From the NCBI RefSeq assembly GCF_000469665.2, contig NZ_AWTR02000059.1:1-48867 (forward strand): a stretch of 48,867 nucleotides of DNA, written 5' to 3'. The stretch comes from Holospora obtusa F1 (GTDB lineage Bacteria; Pseudomonadota; Alphaproteobacteria; Holosporales; Holosporaceae). The notes under the pieces were generated by a model. It did no database searches and had not been told where the DNA came from. It worked only from the letters and a program-made list of their open reading frames with translations. This document shows positions 36,107 through 44,710 of the stretch, piece after piece (position 1 is the stretch's first letter; every line of letters starts with the position of its first letter). Both the position numbers and the translations under genes were made by a program.

Positions 36107-36251
36107 GTTTAGTTCTTTATTAAAAAATTTAAATTACATGATCGCAGAAGAACATAATTTATTTTGATCATAAGGAATTTAGGTCTATAAGGTATTTGGC
36201 AACTTTTGATCGATTTTTTTCAAAAAAATCCTAAGAAGCAGTTGCCTTGAC

Positions 36252-36280
36252 TTGACGAATGATGCATTAGTTGTTAGACT
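36252..36280 (+). promoter_or_regulatory. Sigma-70 promoter of tRNA-His
   Basis: TTGACG (36252-36257), 17-bp spacer, TAGACT (36275-36280); the tRNA begins 9 nt after the -10 box. Confidence 0.75.
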
Positions 36281-36289
36281 GAAATTCAT

Positions 36290-36364
36290 GGCGAGTGTAG
36301 CTCAGTTGGTTAGAGCGCTAGGTTGTGGTTCTAGAGGTCGCCGGTTCGAGACCGGTCATTCGCC
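36290..36364 (+). tRNA. tRNA-His (anticodon GTG)
   Basis: The G at 36290 is the extra G-1 expected for tRNA-His, pairing with the C discriminator at 36364. Acceptor GCGAGTG pairs with CATTCGC, anticodon arm CTAGG-TTGTGGT-TCTAG (anticodon GTG), T arm CCGGT-TCGAGAC-CGG type. CCA is not encoded. Confidence 0.95.
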
Positions 36365-36539
36365 CCTCTTTTTGTTTTATTTCAACGAATGTTCTGTTTT
36401 TGATAAAAAATAAAAAAACGCAATGGTTTGTTTTTTTAATATTTTTTTAACATATAAAAGTTGAGTTTTTAAGTTTAGGCTTAAAAATTGTTTTTTCTTT
36501 TCATTTTTTAGGTTTTTGAAAAAAGGAAAACAAAAAGTT

Positions 36540-37886
36540 ATGAAAAAATTTGTTTACTTGTGCCAAAGCTGTGGTCTTCAGCATGTAAAATGGAAAGGAA
36601 AATGTGATTGCGGGGAATGGAATACGTTGATCGCTCAAGATCCTCAAGCCTTGCATAAAACATCTTGTCACTCTAAAATTGTCGTTGAATCTCTTCAAAA
36701 ATCAGAAGATACAAAATTTTCTAGAATTTTAACTCATATTAAAGAATTTGATCGTACTTGCGGAGAAGGAATTGTAGCCGGGTCCGTCACATTGTTAGCC
36801 GGAGATCCTGGAATAGGAAAATCTACACTTTTGCTGAAAGTTGCCGCAGCTTTATCCGAACGTATCCCTGTCATTTATGTGTCTGGAGAAGAGTCTGCTG
36901 CTCAAATACGATTTCGAGCACATCGTATGAATATTCAAAATGCTCCTATCCATCTTATTGCAACTCACGATTTGGATGGAGTTTTATCGAATATTTCATC
37001 GTTATTAACTTCCACAGATCAGGGAGTAAAAGGCTATATCATCATCGATTCTATTCAAACTTTAGTATCTTCAGAGGTGTCTTCTACCGCAGGTACATTG
37101 ACGCAAATCCGTCATTGTATGCAACTTTTAATCACGCTGGCCAAACACACAGGTCTTTCTATCATGGTGGTGGGACATATTACAAAAGATGGAATGATTG
37201 CAGGACCTAAAGTTTTAGAACATATGGTCGATACAGTGCTTTATTTTGAAGGAGAAAAAACTCACCCTTACCGATTATTACGTACTGTAAAAAATCGTTT
37301 TGGTCCTACGCAAGAAATTGGCGTGTTTGATATGAATGCAAAAGGATTAGAAGAAGTTACGCATCCTTCCCGTTTATTCTTAAGTCAAAAATCTCATTTG
37401 ATTCCAGGATCTTGCATTTTTTCTGGAATGGAGGGGTCTCGTCCGCTGTTGTTAGAAATTCAAGCGCTATCTGTTTCTTCATTTTTACCAAGTCCAAGGC
37501 GATCTGTTGTAGGGTGGGATCATAATCGATTGTCTATGATTTTAGCAGTTTTAGAAGCACGATGCCAAATTCAATTTTCGAATAAAGATGTTTTTTTGAC
37601 AGTTTTAGGAGGAATTCGAATTAATGAGCCTGCTGCAGATTTGTGTGTTGCGCTTGCATTGCTTTCTTGCTTAAAAAAGAAACCCGTTCCTCAAGGAGCT
37701 ATCGCTTTTGGAGAAATAGGATTAACAGGAGAAGTAAGGCCAGTACCTTATAGCACACAACGCCTGAAAGAGGCTGAGCAATTAGGATTAACTTCGGTAT
37801 TTATGGCTCCTTCTTCAGTATCAACGTCTTTAACTACGTATCCCATCCACCACACTCAAGATATTTTACAGTACTTTTTGAAATAA
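36540..37886 (+). CDS. radA: DNA repair protein RadA
   Basis: A RecA-like branch-migration helicase that aids recombination. The ATG at 36540 (MKKFVYLCQSCGLQHVKWKG) has AAAGGAAA upstream and gives 448 residues; the TTG eight codons upstream is not preferred. Walker A GDPGIGKST is at about 87-95, followed by VSGEESAAQIRFRAHRM, the RadA-specific KNRFGPTQEIGVF, and a Lon-protease-like C-terminal domain (LGGIRINEPAADLCVALAL, then ALLSCLKKKPVPQGAIAFGE). The N-terminal zinc finger is C8-x2-C11...C22-x-C24, so the second pair is one residue shorter than the usual CxxC. It is a single-gene unit. Confidence 0.94.
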   Translation: MKKFVYLCQSCGLQHVKWKGKCDCGEWNTLIAQDPQALHKTSCHSKIVVESLQKSEDTKFSRILTHIKEFDRTCGEGIVAGSVTLLAGDPGIGKSTLLLKVAAALSERIPVIYVSGEESAAQIRFRAHRMNIQNAPIHLIATHDLDGVLSNISSLLTSTDQGVKGYIIIDSIQTLVSSEVSSTAGTLTQIRHCMQLLITLAKHTGLSIMVVGHITKDGMIAGPKVLEHMVDTVLYFEGEKTHPYRLLRTVKNRFGPTQEIGVFDMNAKGLEEVTHPSRLFLSQKSHLIPGSCIFSGMEGSRPLLLEIQALSVSSFLPSPRRSVVGWDHNRLSMILAVLEARCQIQFSNKDVFLTVLGGIRINEPAADLCVALALLSCLKKKPVPQGAIAFGEIGLTGEVRPVPYSTQRLKEAEQLGLTSVFMAPSSVSTSLTTYPIHHTQDILQYFLK

Positions 37887-38140
37887 TATTAAAAAATCCT
37901 TCATTTAGATTAATCTAATTGAATTGACTAATTTTTTTTTGAACTTTCATTCTGATATTTTTTTAATTTGACCACACCATAATAAATTAAGTTTAAATTG
38001 AGTGAAAAATTTTGAACAAAAGAAAGTTTCTAAATCCTTAATGGATTTATGGAATGCAGCGCTATTCATCATCCATATTCAGTTTTAAGGTCTTTAATCA
38101 AAAATTTTTCTACCCAAATTTCAAATCTTTTTGTAGTATA
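37887..38140. other. Short spacer before an IS5 derivative
   Basis: About 250 bp of A/T-rich DNA. A perfect 14-bp palindrome TTAGATTAATCTAA lies near 37907-37921. No gene recognised. Confidence 0.5.
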
Positions 38141-38656
38141 GGGACCGTCCTGAATTAAGTTGACTTTTTTCGATGTTTTTTGAGAATTTAATAAGAATTC
38201 AAAGAAAATATGTGTTTAAATGAGATATCGTGCGTTGTGGGATGATCAGTGGATGGGACAGCCAAGGACAATCGCCTGTTTGTTGAAGTTATTTTATACC
38301 GTTACCGTGAGGAAATTCCTTGGCTTAATTTTTTCGGAGAGATTTGGAGATTTTAAATCCATCCACACTCGCTTTACCCGTTAAAGCCAAAAAGGCGTAT
38401 GGAAAAAGTTTTTGAAATCCTGTCGCTTTTCATCTTACACAAGGTCAGGACCATGATTTGAAGGGGGATGATGCTTTGATGGATTGCTTTGTGAAGGCTG
38501 ATACGGTGCTTTTTGATAAAGCGTACGATGCCGATGAAAGGGGTCGGCTAAAACTTAAAGAAAAGTGCGGTGATTCCACCTAAAAAGAACTGTTTGGTGT
38601 CTTCAAATTATGATAAATATCTTTTTCCGTCACTTAATCGAGATTTTTTTTGCTAA
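38141..38656 (+). mobile_element. IS5-family derivative, internally deleted (copy 3)
   Basis: Starts GGGACCGTCCTGAATTAAG, the same terminal repeat as the copy at 31944-32612, and is nearly identical to it along its length, including the same catalytic-domain deletion (KVFEIL joined to the QGQDHDL region). It lacks a further ~36 bp near the start of the gene, apparently by recombination between short repeats (GGAATGGGA and GGATGGGA). The 3' end stops at TTTTTTTTGCTAA and the terminal repeat there is missing, so the copy is truncated. Confidence 0.8.
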
Positions 38657-39363
38657 ACTCAAGATGCTATGGTGATAATTTCCTTTATCTCTATGACTTT
38701 TTTCGAAAATTTTGACTATATAAGACTAATATTTTTTTAAATACGTTATTTGTTCATAACGCTTAACTTCAATTTACGATATGCCAAAAACTCATGGATG
38801 TATTGCTATACAAAGTAAGAGAAGCTATACAAGCACACAATTAGGGAGCGAAAAGAAGAAGTAATGCGGAGCGTTAGCTGGCAGTGCTTTAATCACCATA
38901 GGTTACTCACAGGTTTAAATCAATACAATATTTATTGTTTTATCGATAAAATCTTTAATATTCATTTAACATGACATAACTTTTTTTACACTATTTTAGC
39001 GATATACTCACTCAAAATTTTTCTGTAGCTTATTTAAAGCTCATATCTTTATTTTTTTTGACCTAATTTTTTAGCTTTTCTAAACATTGTCTTTCTTTCT
39101 GACCCACCACGCTTCTTGAGAAAATAATTACTCTCCTACGTGATACCTGAATCTACGCGCTCTATCACAGGTTGTCTTAAATCGTTAATGTAATTTTTTA
39201 TCATTTTTCTTTCACTATCACAAAAAAATTACATCTAATTCAACTTAAATTATTCTGGCTTAAGGCTAAAAAAGTTCTTAATATTAGGTGTATTTTGATT
39301 ATGTTTTCGTGAGCACGGGTTAAGAAATATTCATAAGTGTGATTTTATATGACACACTGCACC
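38657..39363. other. Spacer with a possible IS630 remnant
   Basis: About 700 bp. On the minus strand near 39060-39190 a stop-broken frame reads NYINDLRQPVIERVDSGIT and later FLKKRGGSERKT, vaguely like the N-terminal HTH of an IS630 transposase. A locally G/C-richer patch at 38855-38905 is unexplained. No intact gene. Confidence 0.35.
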
Positions 39364-39393
39364 TTGAATACATACAAGAAGTTCGCTTATAAT
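39364..39393 (+). promoter_or_regulatory. Promoter of alr
   Basis: TTGAAT (39364-39369), 18-bp spacer, perfect TATAAT (39388-39393), 27 nt before the start codon. This makes a short leader. Confidence 0.65.
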
Positions 39394-39420
39394 TAATAAA
39401 AAAAACATAAAACTTTTTCA

Positions 39421-40497
39421 ATGGCTCGCCCAACGCAAATTATTCTCTCTAGTCAAAATTTATTACATAATTTGTCCGTTGTTCGTGCGCGGCACCCTGT
39501 ATGCAAAGTAATGGCTATGGTCAAAGCTAATGCGTACGGTCACGGAATACGAGGTGTTGCGCGTATTTTAGATGATCACGTAGAGTATTTCGGAGTTGCC
39601 AGTATTGATGAAGCCTTGGCTCTTCGTGATGCTGGAATTAAAACTTCAATTGTTTTAATAGAAGGCGTATTTTGTGCTTCTGAGTTTTCTTTAATACATC
39701 AACACAATATTTCAGTAGTCTTTCAGTCTTTAGAGCAGTGGCAGTGGTTTCAGCAGGCTCCTGTTCCTTTAAAAGCCTGGTTAAAAATTGATACGGGAAT
39801 GGGAAGACTTGGATTTGATCTTCTACAAGCCGAATTGGTATACAAAGAGATGCTTCAACATAATGCTATCGAAAAACCTCTGGGGATCATGTCACATTTT
39901 GCCTGTGCAGATATTTTAGGACATCCTTTGAATACGCTTCAATATCAAGCTTTTTCCGAATTTGTGTCACAAAAAAGCGTAATAAAAAGTTTAGAAAACT
40001 CTTCTGCTATCTTGATCTCCGAGGACAGAACCATAAGCGACGTTCTACGTCCTGGATTAGTTTTATATGGATGCAGTCCATTTCCTGAATACAGCGCTGA
40101 TTTTTTTGGATTAAAACCCGTTATGTCTTTGAAAAGCAAACTCATCCGAGTGTTTATGGGAAAGGCAAAGCAAACTTTGGGATATGGTGGAAGATACGTA
40201 TGTAAGCATTCAATTCCTATTGGAGTGGTTGCTGTAGGATATGGAGATGGTTATCCCATTACTGTTCGTGACGGTGCACCTGTTTTGGTAAACAATGTTT
40301 TATGTGAAATTGCTGGACGTATTTCTATGGATATGCTAACCATTGATTTGCGAGCGATGAGTTCTGCCAAAGTCGGAGATCCTGTTACGTTGTGGGGAGA
40401 AGGATTACCCTTAGAAGAATTAGCTCAGTATACTCAGCAGCATGTGTGGAGCATTTTGACAGGCATTCAAAATCGTCCTAAAAGTATATGGTTTTGA
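39421..40497 (+). CDS. alr: Alanine racemase
   Basis: PLP-dependent conversion of L- to D-alanine for peptidoglycan. The 358-residue protein has the PLP lysine in MVKANAYGHG (Lys35) and the second catalytic base Tyr255 in LGYGGRYV. Other motifs: WLKIDTGMGRLGF, GIMSHFACAD, RPGLVLYGCSP and the C-terminal AGRISMDMLTIDLR. Length is normal. The start follows a well-placed promoter. Presence of alr indicates that a cell wall, or at least D-Ala synthesis, is retained in this reduced genome. Confidence 0.96.
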   Translation: MARPTQIILSSQNLLHNLSVVRARHPVCKVMAMVKANAYGHGIRGVARILDDHVEYFGVASIDEALALRDAGIKTSIVLIEGVFCASEFSLIHQHNISVVFQSLEQWQWFQQAPVPLKAWLKIDTGMGRLGFDLLQAELVYKEMLQHNAIEKPLGIMSHFACADILGHPLNTLQYQAFSEFVSQKSVIKSLENSSAILISEDRTISDVLRPGLVLYGCSPFPEYSADFFGLKPVMSLKSKLIRVFMGKAKQTLGYGGRYVCKHSIPIGVVAVGYGDGYPITVRDGAPVLVNNVLCEIAGRISMDMLTIDLRAMSSAKVGDPVTLWGEGLPLEELAQYTQQHVWSILTGIQNRPKSIWF

Positions 40498-40768
40498 ATA
40501 TGTTCATCGTGTTGAATGGGGGGTAATTAAAATTTATAACACTTAAAGCACAAGACGATGGGGTTTTTGATAATAATAGTGTTACAACTTTGAAATCAAA
40601 AAGCACACTGCTTTTTTTAACACACACATAATGAAACACTTAATGCTATATTTTTTTTCAAGAAATCTAAAGTTTTTTAAGCTCTCAAAAGGCTGTTTAG
40701 CCCCCTCCTCTCTCTTTGACTACACAGGTAAGCAAATTTTTTTTAAGTAAAAGCGTGGCTGTATATTG
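40498..40768. other. Spacer
   Basis: About 270 bp, no recognisable gene, ends at a short mobile element. Confidence 0.5.
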
Positions 40769-40909
40769 TATAGTAAATTAAATTGAGATTTGTGAATGCT
40801 TAAAACACGCCACTCAGTTAATCAAAGGTAAAGATTCTCTACTATATGTATTAAAATCTCCTTTTAGAAATAATGCTTATCTTCTTAAATTTCAACTTAA
40901 TTTACTATA
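40769..40909. mobile_element. MITE-like element with TA ends (copy 1)
   Basis: 141 bp with terminal inverted repeats TATAGTAAATTAAATTGAGA (left) and TATAGTAAATTAAGTTGAAA (right, read inwards on the minus strand), each starting with TA, the target of IS630/Tc1-type transposases. It has no coding capacity. A homologous copy lies at 43611. Confidence 0.8.
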
Positions 40910-41011
40910 TTCTATTACCAGGATAAAACACAGAACCCAAATGATCTTAAAAAGATTTATTTTTTTTCTAAATTCTCGTATCATTAAAGCTAAGACCCAG
41001 TACTTATAGCA
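40910..41011. other. Short spacer before pgsA
   Basis: About 100 bp, no features beyond A/T-rich DNA. Confidence 0.5.
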
Positions 41012-41569
41012 GTGTTAAGAAAAATTTTAAGAAAATCTTGGGGGCCTAATGTTTTAACAGGTGCTCGATGTTTTATGGGATTTTGGGTGGGAATGCGTTT
41101 ACGCAATACTTTAGATTGGACGCTAATGATCGCTTTGTTGTGCATCATGCTTACTGATGTTTTAGACGGATGGTGGGCAAGGTCTTATCAGCTAACCTCA
41201 AAATTGGGAAGTGTATTAGATCCTTTAGCAGATAAAGTAATGATTATCAGTGTGTTATTTGGACTTACAAAGCACGAAGTCTTACCCGCATGGTTTTTTT
41301 ATTTAGCTTTGATCAAGGAAATAATATTAATTTTTGGAAGCATATACGGGCTGCGATGGTATAAACGTTTACCATTGAATGCTGTTCGATGGGGAAAAAT
41401 AGCTATGTTGGCTCAGTGTATTTTAATTTTGCTATCTACAAGTCGGATCCTTTATCCCTGGTATCACATCGGGTATGATCTGTGTCTTTGGACGGTAACA
41501 TTATTGATGAGTGTGGCCTTAGTCACATATATCGTGAAATCTAGGGAATTTTACTGTGAAAAAATTTGA
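41012..41569 (+). CDS. pgsA: CDP-diacylglycerol-glycerol-3-phosphate 3-phosphatidyltransferase
   Basis: Integral membrane enzyme for phosphatidylglycerol-phosphate, the first step of acidic phospholipids. The 185-residue protein has the CDP-alcohol phosphotransferase motif DVLDGWWARSYQLTSKLGSV, then LDPLAD (D-x2-DG-x2-AR-x8-G-x3-D-x3-D), with membrane helices on either side. The start is GTG (41012) with no good ribosome-binding site; inside starts would cut the first helix. Its stop lies 14 nt inside the next gene, so the trio pgsA, AI-2E permease and ruvB is probably one operon. Confidence 0.93.
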   Translation: MLRKILRKSWGPNVLTGARCFMGFWVGMRLRNTLDWTLMIALLCIMLTDVLDGWWARSYQLTSKLGSVLDPLADKVMIISVLFGLTKHEVLPAWFFYLALIKEIILIFGSIYGLRWYKRLPLNAVRWGKIAMLAQCILILLSTSRILYPWYHIGYDLCLWTVTLLMSVALVTYIVKSREFYCEKI

Positions 41570-42608
41570 AAAACAGGTTCTAATCTTGTGTTTTTTGGGG
41601 GGAATCTGTGCGTGTGTGTACTGGAGTTTTGGCGCGTTAATTCCATTTATCGTGGGATTTGTATGGGCATACCTTTGGCGACCTGTTATCTTTAAAGCGC
41701 AACATTACAATATATCAGCTGGTGTAAGCGCGTTTTGTATTACTCTTTTGACCTATTGTATTTTAGGAACAGGATGTATAGTATTAATTCCTTCTATAAA
41801 GCATCTCTTAATTTTTTTATTTCAAAACCTTTCTGTGGGGAAAGAAGAAATTTTAAATATGGTTTCCCTTGTGTTAAAAAAAATGCACATTCCTCAACAA
41901 AATGAGTATTGGGTAAAATGCACTTTGGAGAATGCTCTTTCTATTACAACCGAAAAATTAAGAGAAATCGTATTTTACGTGTTTCAAAGAGGATGGAATG
42001 TAGCAAAATTTTTAACAATTATCGCTATGGCACCGTTTTTGAGCTTTTATATTATGAAAGATTGGGCCTTTTTTATGGAAAATTTAATCAAACTTATCCC
42101 AATGCCGTATCGAGCCTCTGTGTTAAAAGGAAGCCAAAGTATCCATTTAACTTTTTCTGCATATTTAAGAGGACAAGCATTGGTGTGTATGAGTTTGTGT
42201 GGATATTATGGAATTTCTCTTAAATATTCCGGTCTAAGATTTGGGTGGTTGATCGGAATTTTAATGGGAGTTTTTGCGTTTATCCCCTATTTGAGTATAT
42301 TTTTGGGAATATGCGTATCATTTTTGATTGCGCTTTTAACTTCTATTCCGGTTAGTTTTAAAATTTTGAGTGTTATTTTTTTTGTAGGATACGGATTAGA
42401 AGCGTTGTTTTTAACGCCTTTTTTGATTGGAAAAAGAATTGGCGTACCCCCTATTGTTGTCTTATTAGCTATTTTTGCTTTAGGACACAGCATGGGATTT
42501 TTAGGAATTTTACTTTCTACTCCATTAACTGCCATCGTTGTTGCAGTCTGGAGATTGATTGCAGAATATTATGTTAATAGTCAATTTTATCAAGGAAAAT
42601 CGTCATGA
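41556..42608 (+). CDS. AI-2E family permease (PerM-like)
   Basis: A 350-residue inner-membrane protein of the AI-2E/PerM/YdiK family. It has a GTG start (41556) overlapping pgsA by 14 nt. About eight hydrophobic segments: CVYWSFGALIPFIVGFVWAY, ISAGVSAFCITLLTYCILGT, then a central soluble domain (QNEYWVKCTLENALSITTEK), FLSFYIMKDWAFFMENLIKL, YSGLRFGWLIGILMGVFAFI and the typical AI-2E end GKRIGVPPIVVLLAIFALGH. Family members are poorly defined permeases; I do not infer a substrate. It runs into ruvB. Confidence 0.85.
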   Translation: MKKFEKQVLILCFLGGICACVYWSFGALIPFIVGFVWAYLWRPVIFKAQHYNISAGVSAFCITLLTYCILGTGCIVLIPSIKHLLIFLFQNLSVGKEEILNMVSLVLKKMHIPQQNEYWVKCTLENALSITTEKLREIVFYVFQRGWNVAKFLTIIAMAPFLSFYIMKDWAFFMENLIKLIPMPYRASVLKGSQSIHLTFSAYLRGQALVCMSLCGYYGISLKYSGLRFGWLIGILMGVFAFIPYLSIFLGICVSFLIALLTSIPVSFKILSVIFFVGYGLEALFLTPFLIGKRIGVPPIVVLLAIFALGHSMGFLGILLSTPLTAIVVAVWRLIAEYYVNSQFYQGKSS

Positions 42609-43609
42609 AAGATATTCCATTAGATCCTCAACAACAGCCTTTAGATCTCTCATTAAGACCGAATTCTTTTTCGGGATTCATTGGGCAAATTCAGTGCGTT
42701 AAAAATTTAAAAATTTTTTTAAAAGCGGCAAAACATAGAAAAGAATCTCTAGATCATGTTTTGCTGCACGGTCCACCAGGGCTTGGAAAAACTACATTGG
42801 CACATTTAATTGCCAAAGATTGTGAAAGTCAACTTAAAATAACTTCAGCCCCTGTGCTAACAAAAACGGGAGATTTAGCTGCATTATTAACAGGGTTACA
42901 AAAGCATGATGTGTTGTTTATTGATGAGATTCATCGTCTTCCCATTACAATAGAAGAGTCTCTTTATAGCGCCATGGAAGATCGAAGGTTGGATATTATT
43001 TTAGGAGAAGGGCCTCATGCGCAATCTATGCGTCTTTCTCTAGAACCTTTTACTCTGATTGGAGCAACAACGCGTATTGGGATGTTGAGTTCTCCTTTGA
43101 AGGATCGTTTTGGTATTACCTTGTCATTAGGATTTTATACAGTATCTGAAATGCAAGCTATTATTTTTCAAGGAGAGCAAACATTAAATATGCAGTTAAC
43201 AAAAGAAGCAAGGCATGCTATCGCGTTGCGTTCACGAGAAACCCCTCGAATTGGTCTGCGATTATTGCGTCGCATTCGAGATTTTGCAGACGCTTGGAGT
43301 GTTTCTCTGATTGATGAACCGTTGGTGTTAAACGCATTAAATGCTCTAGGAATTAATGCATTAGGATTGGATAGCTTAGATCAGCGTTATTTATTTGCAC
43401 TAGGTTATCTATTTCACTCAGGACCAACAGGAATTGAAACATTGTCAGCAACGTTAAATGAAACAAAAGACACGTTAGAAGATGTCGTAGAGCCTTATCT
43501 TTTGCAAAAAGCTCTTATTCAACGAACCCCCAGAGGACGTATCTTAACGGACATAGGAAAGGAGGTGCTTCCGTCATGTCAGTCTAATGAGCATTTTTTT
43601 ACGAGATAA
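42605..43609 (+). CDS. ruvB: Holliday junction branch-migration ATPase RuvB
   Basis: AAA+ motor that drives branch migration with RuvA. The 334-residue protein has Walker A GPPGLGKT at 56-63, Walker B LFIDEIHR, the sensor GATTRIGMLSSPLKDRFG, and the winged-helix C-terminus with GPTGIETLSATLNETKDTLE and RTPRGRILTD. The start overlaps the permease stop by 4 nt (ATGA). ruvA and ruvC, usually upstream, are absent, while a phospholipid gene and a permease precede it instead. Confidence 0.95.
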   Translation: MKDIPLDPQQQPLDLSLRPNSFSGFIGQIQCVKNLKIFLKAAKHRKESLDHVLLHGPPGLGKTTLAHLIAKDCESQLKITSAPVLTKTGDLAALLTGLQKHDVLFIDEIHRLPITIEESLYSAMEDRRLDIILGEGPHAQSMRLSLEPFTLIGATTRIGMLSSPLKDRFGITLSLGFYTVSEMQAIIFQGEQTLNMQLTKEARHAIALRSRETPRIGLRLLRRIRDFADAWSVSLIDEPLVLNALNALGINALGLDSLDQRYLFALGYLFHSGPTGIETLSATLNETKDTLEDVVEPYLLQKALIQRTPRGRILTDIGKEVLPSCQSNEHFFTR

Positions 43610-43610
43610 C

Positions 43611-43755
43611 TATAGTAAATTAATCTGAGGTTTGCGGATAAGAATAAAACACAACACTCAATGATCGAAGATAGACTTTTGCGGCTATATGGCCATATGA
43701 GCTTAGAATCTTTTTTCTGAAAATCATACTTATCTTTACAAACCTCAATTTGAGA
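43611..43755. mobile_element. MITE-like element with one eroded end (copy 2)
   Basis: Begins TATAGTAAATTAATCTGAGG and ends inwards with CAAACCTCAATTTG, a homologue of the 40769-40909 element (shared internal AAAACAC, CACTCA, TTATCTT blocks). The last ~10 bp of the right repeat is lost. The left TA is directly after the ruvB stop. Confidence 0.7.
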
Positions 43756-43784
43756 GTTTTGACGTTTAGATAATTTTATATCAA

Positions 43785-43806
43785 AATACGACTATAGTGT
43801 CGTATT
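43785..43806. repeat. Perfect inverted repeat at the edge of the IS1-like element
   Basis: Arms AATACGAC and GTCGTATT flank TATAGT. It lies about 90 bp before the readable IS1-like frame and might be the remains of an element's end or a binding site. No further support. Confidence 0.35.
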
Positions 43807-43896
43807 AAGGTCATAAGCAATGCATTCAAGAAGTGTAATTCCGAAAACTGCATAAGGAACGGTATAGTACGCAAGGTTCAGAGCTATAAGTGAAGG

Positions 43897-44536
43897 AATG
43901 AAGTTATAACTTTGTTGAAGGTGACAAGAGGGGCAAAAGGGAAAACGGCTGTCAAAAAAGCCTTATACGTCATTTTATACTCTTTAGCTAAGGCATCTTT
44001 TAACATGATGGGTAAAATTCTTGGACATTCTTCTTCTATTATATACAGAGTGGGTGGTGAAAGAGATGGAAAAAATACAAGGATCTTCGGTTTCAGGTCA
44101 CATTCAAACAGTGAAATTTGATGAAATGTGGCATTTTTTTCAAAAAAAGAAGTCAAAAACTCTGGATTATCAAAGCCGTTGATCGTAGCACACGCAGAAC
44201 TGTTGCCTGGGTTACAGGGAATCGTGATGCTGCAACATTCACACGACTTTACGAAAAAGTCAAACACAAACATCTGAAAAATTGCACATTTTATACTGAT
44301 GACTGGGATGCTTTCTCTAAAGTCTCTACCAAAAAATCGCCATAGTATTGGAAAATCAGGCACTGTATAGAGCAAGATCATAGTAATACAAGACATCACC
44401 TAGGACGCATGACGAGACCTACTAAAGTCGTTTCCAAGAAGGAATTTATGGTATACGGATCAATCAAGCTTTGGTGTGCGCTTACGACACCAGAAATCTT
44501 TAATCACTATCAAAAAACACTGCTATCTATCTTTAG
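43897..44536 (+). pseudogene. IS1-family transposase, broken by frameshifts
   Basis: Successive frames give the readings LAKASFNMMGKILGHSSSII, VKFDEMWHFF, KLWIIKAVDRSTRRTVAWVT, DAATFTRLYEKVKHKHLKNC and FYTDDWDAFSKV, and the C-terminal SNTRHHLGRMTRPTKVVSKK, EIFNHYQKTLLSIFR. These are the standard IS1 motifs including TDDWDAF. Several frameshifts interrupt it. The start may be at 43897 (ATG) or earlier. Confidence 0.75.
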
Positions 44537-44710
44537 ATAAAAACTCTCCAAAATTATTTAAAGTTAGTGTATCAGAGATGGGTGAGAAGGATAGGAACTA
44601 CAAGCAAAAAGAAAATGATTTTCCAAAAAAAGAGGTGGGTCGGTAAAAAAGATTGATTGACAAAAGCTAGAACATTATGTCAAAAACAAGCTGCTAAAAA
44701 ATGTGAAGCA

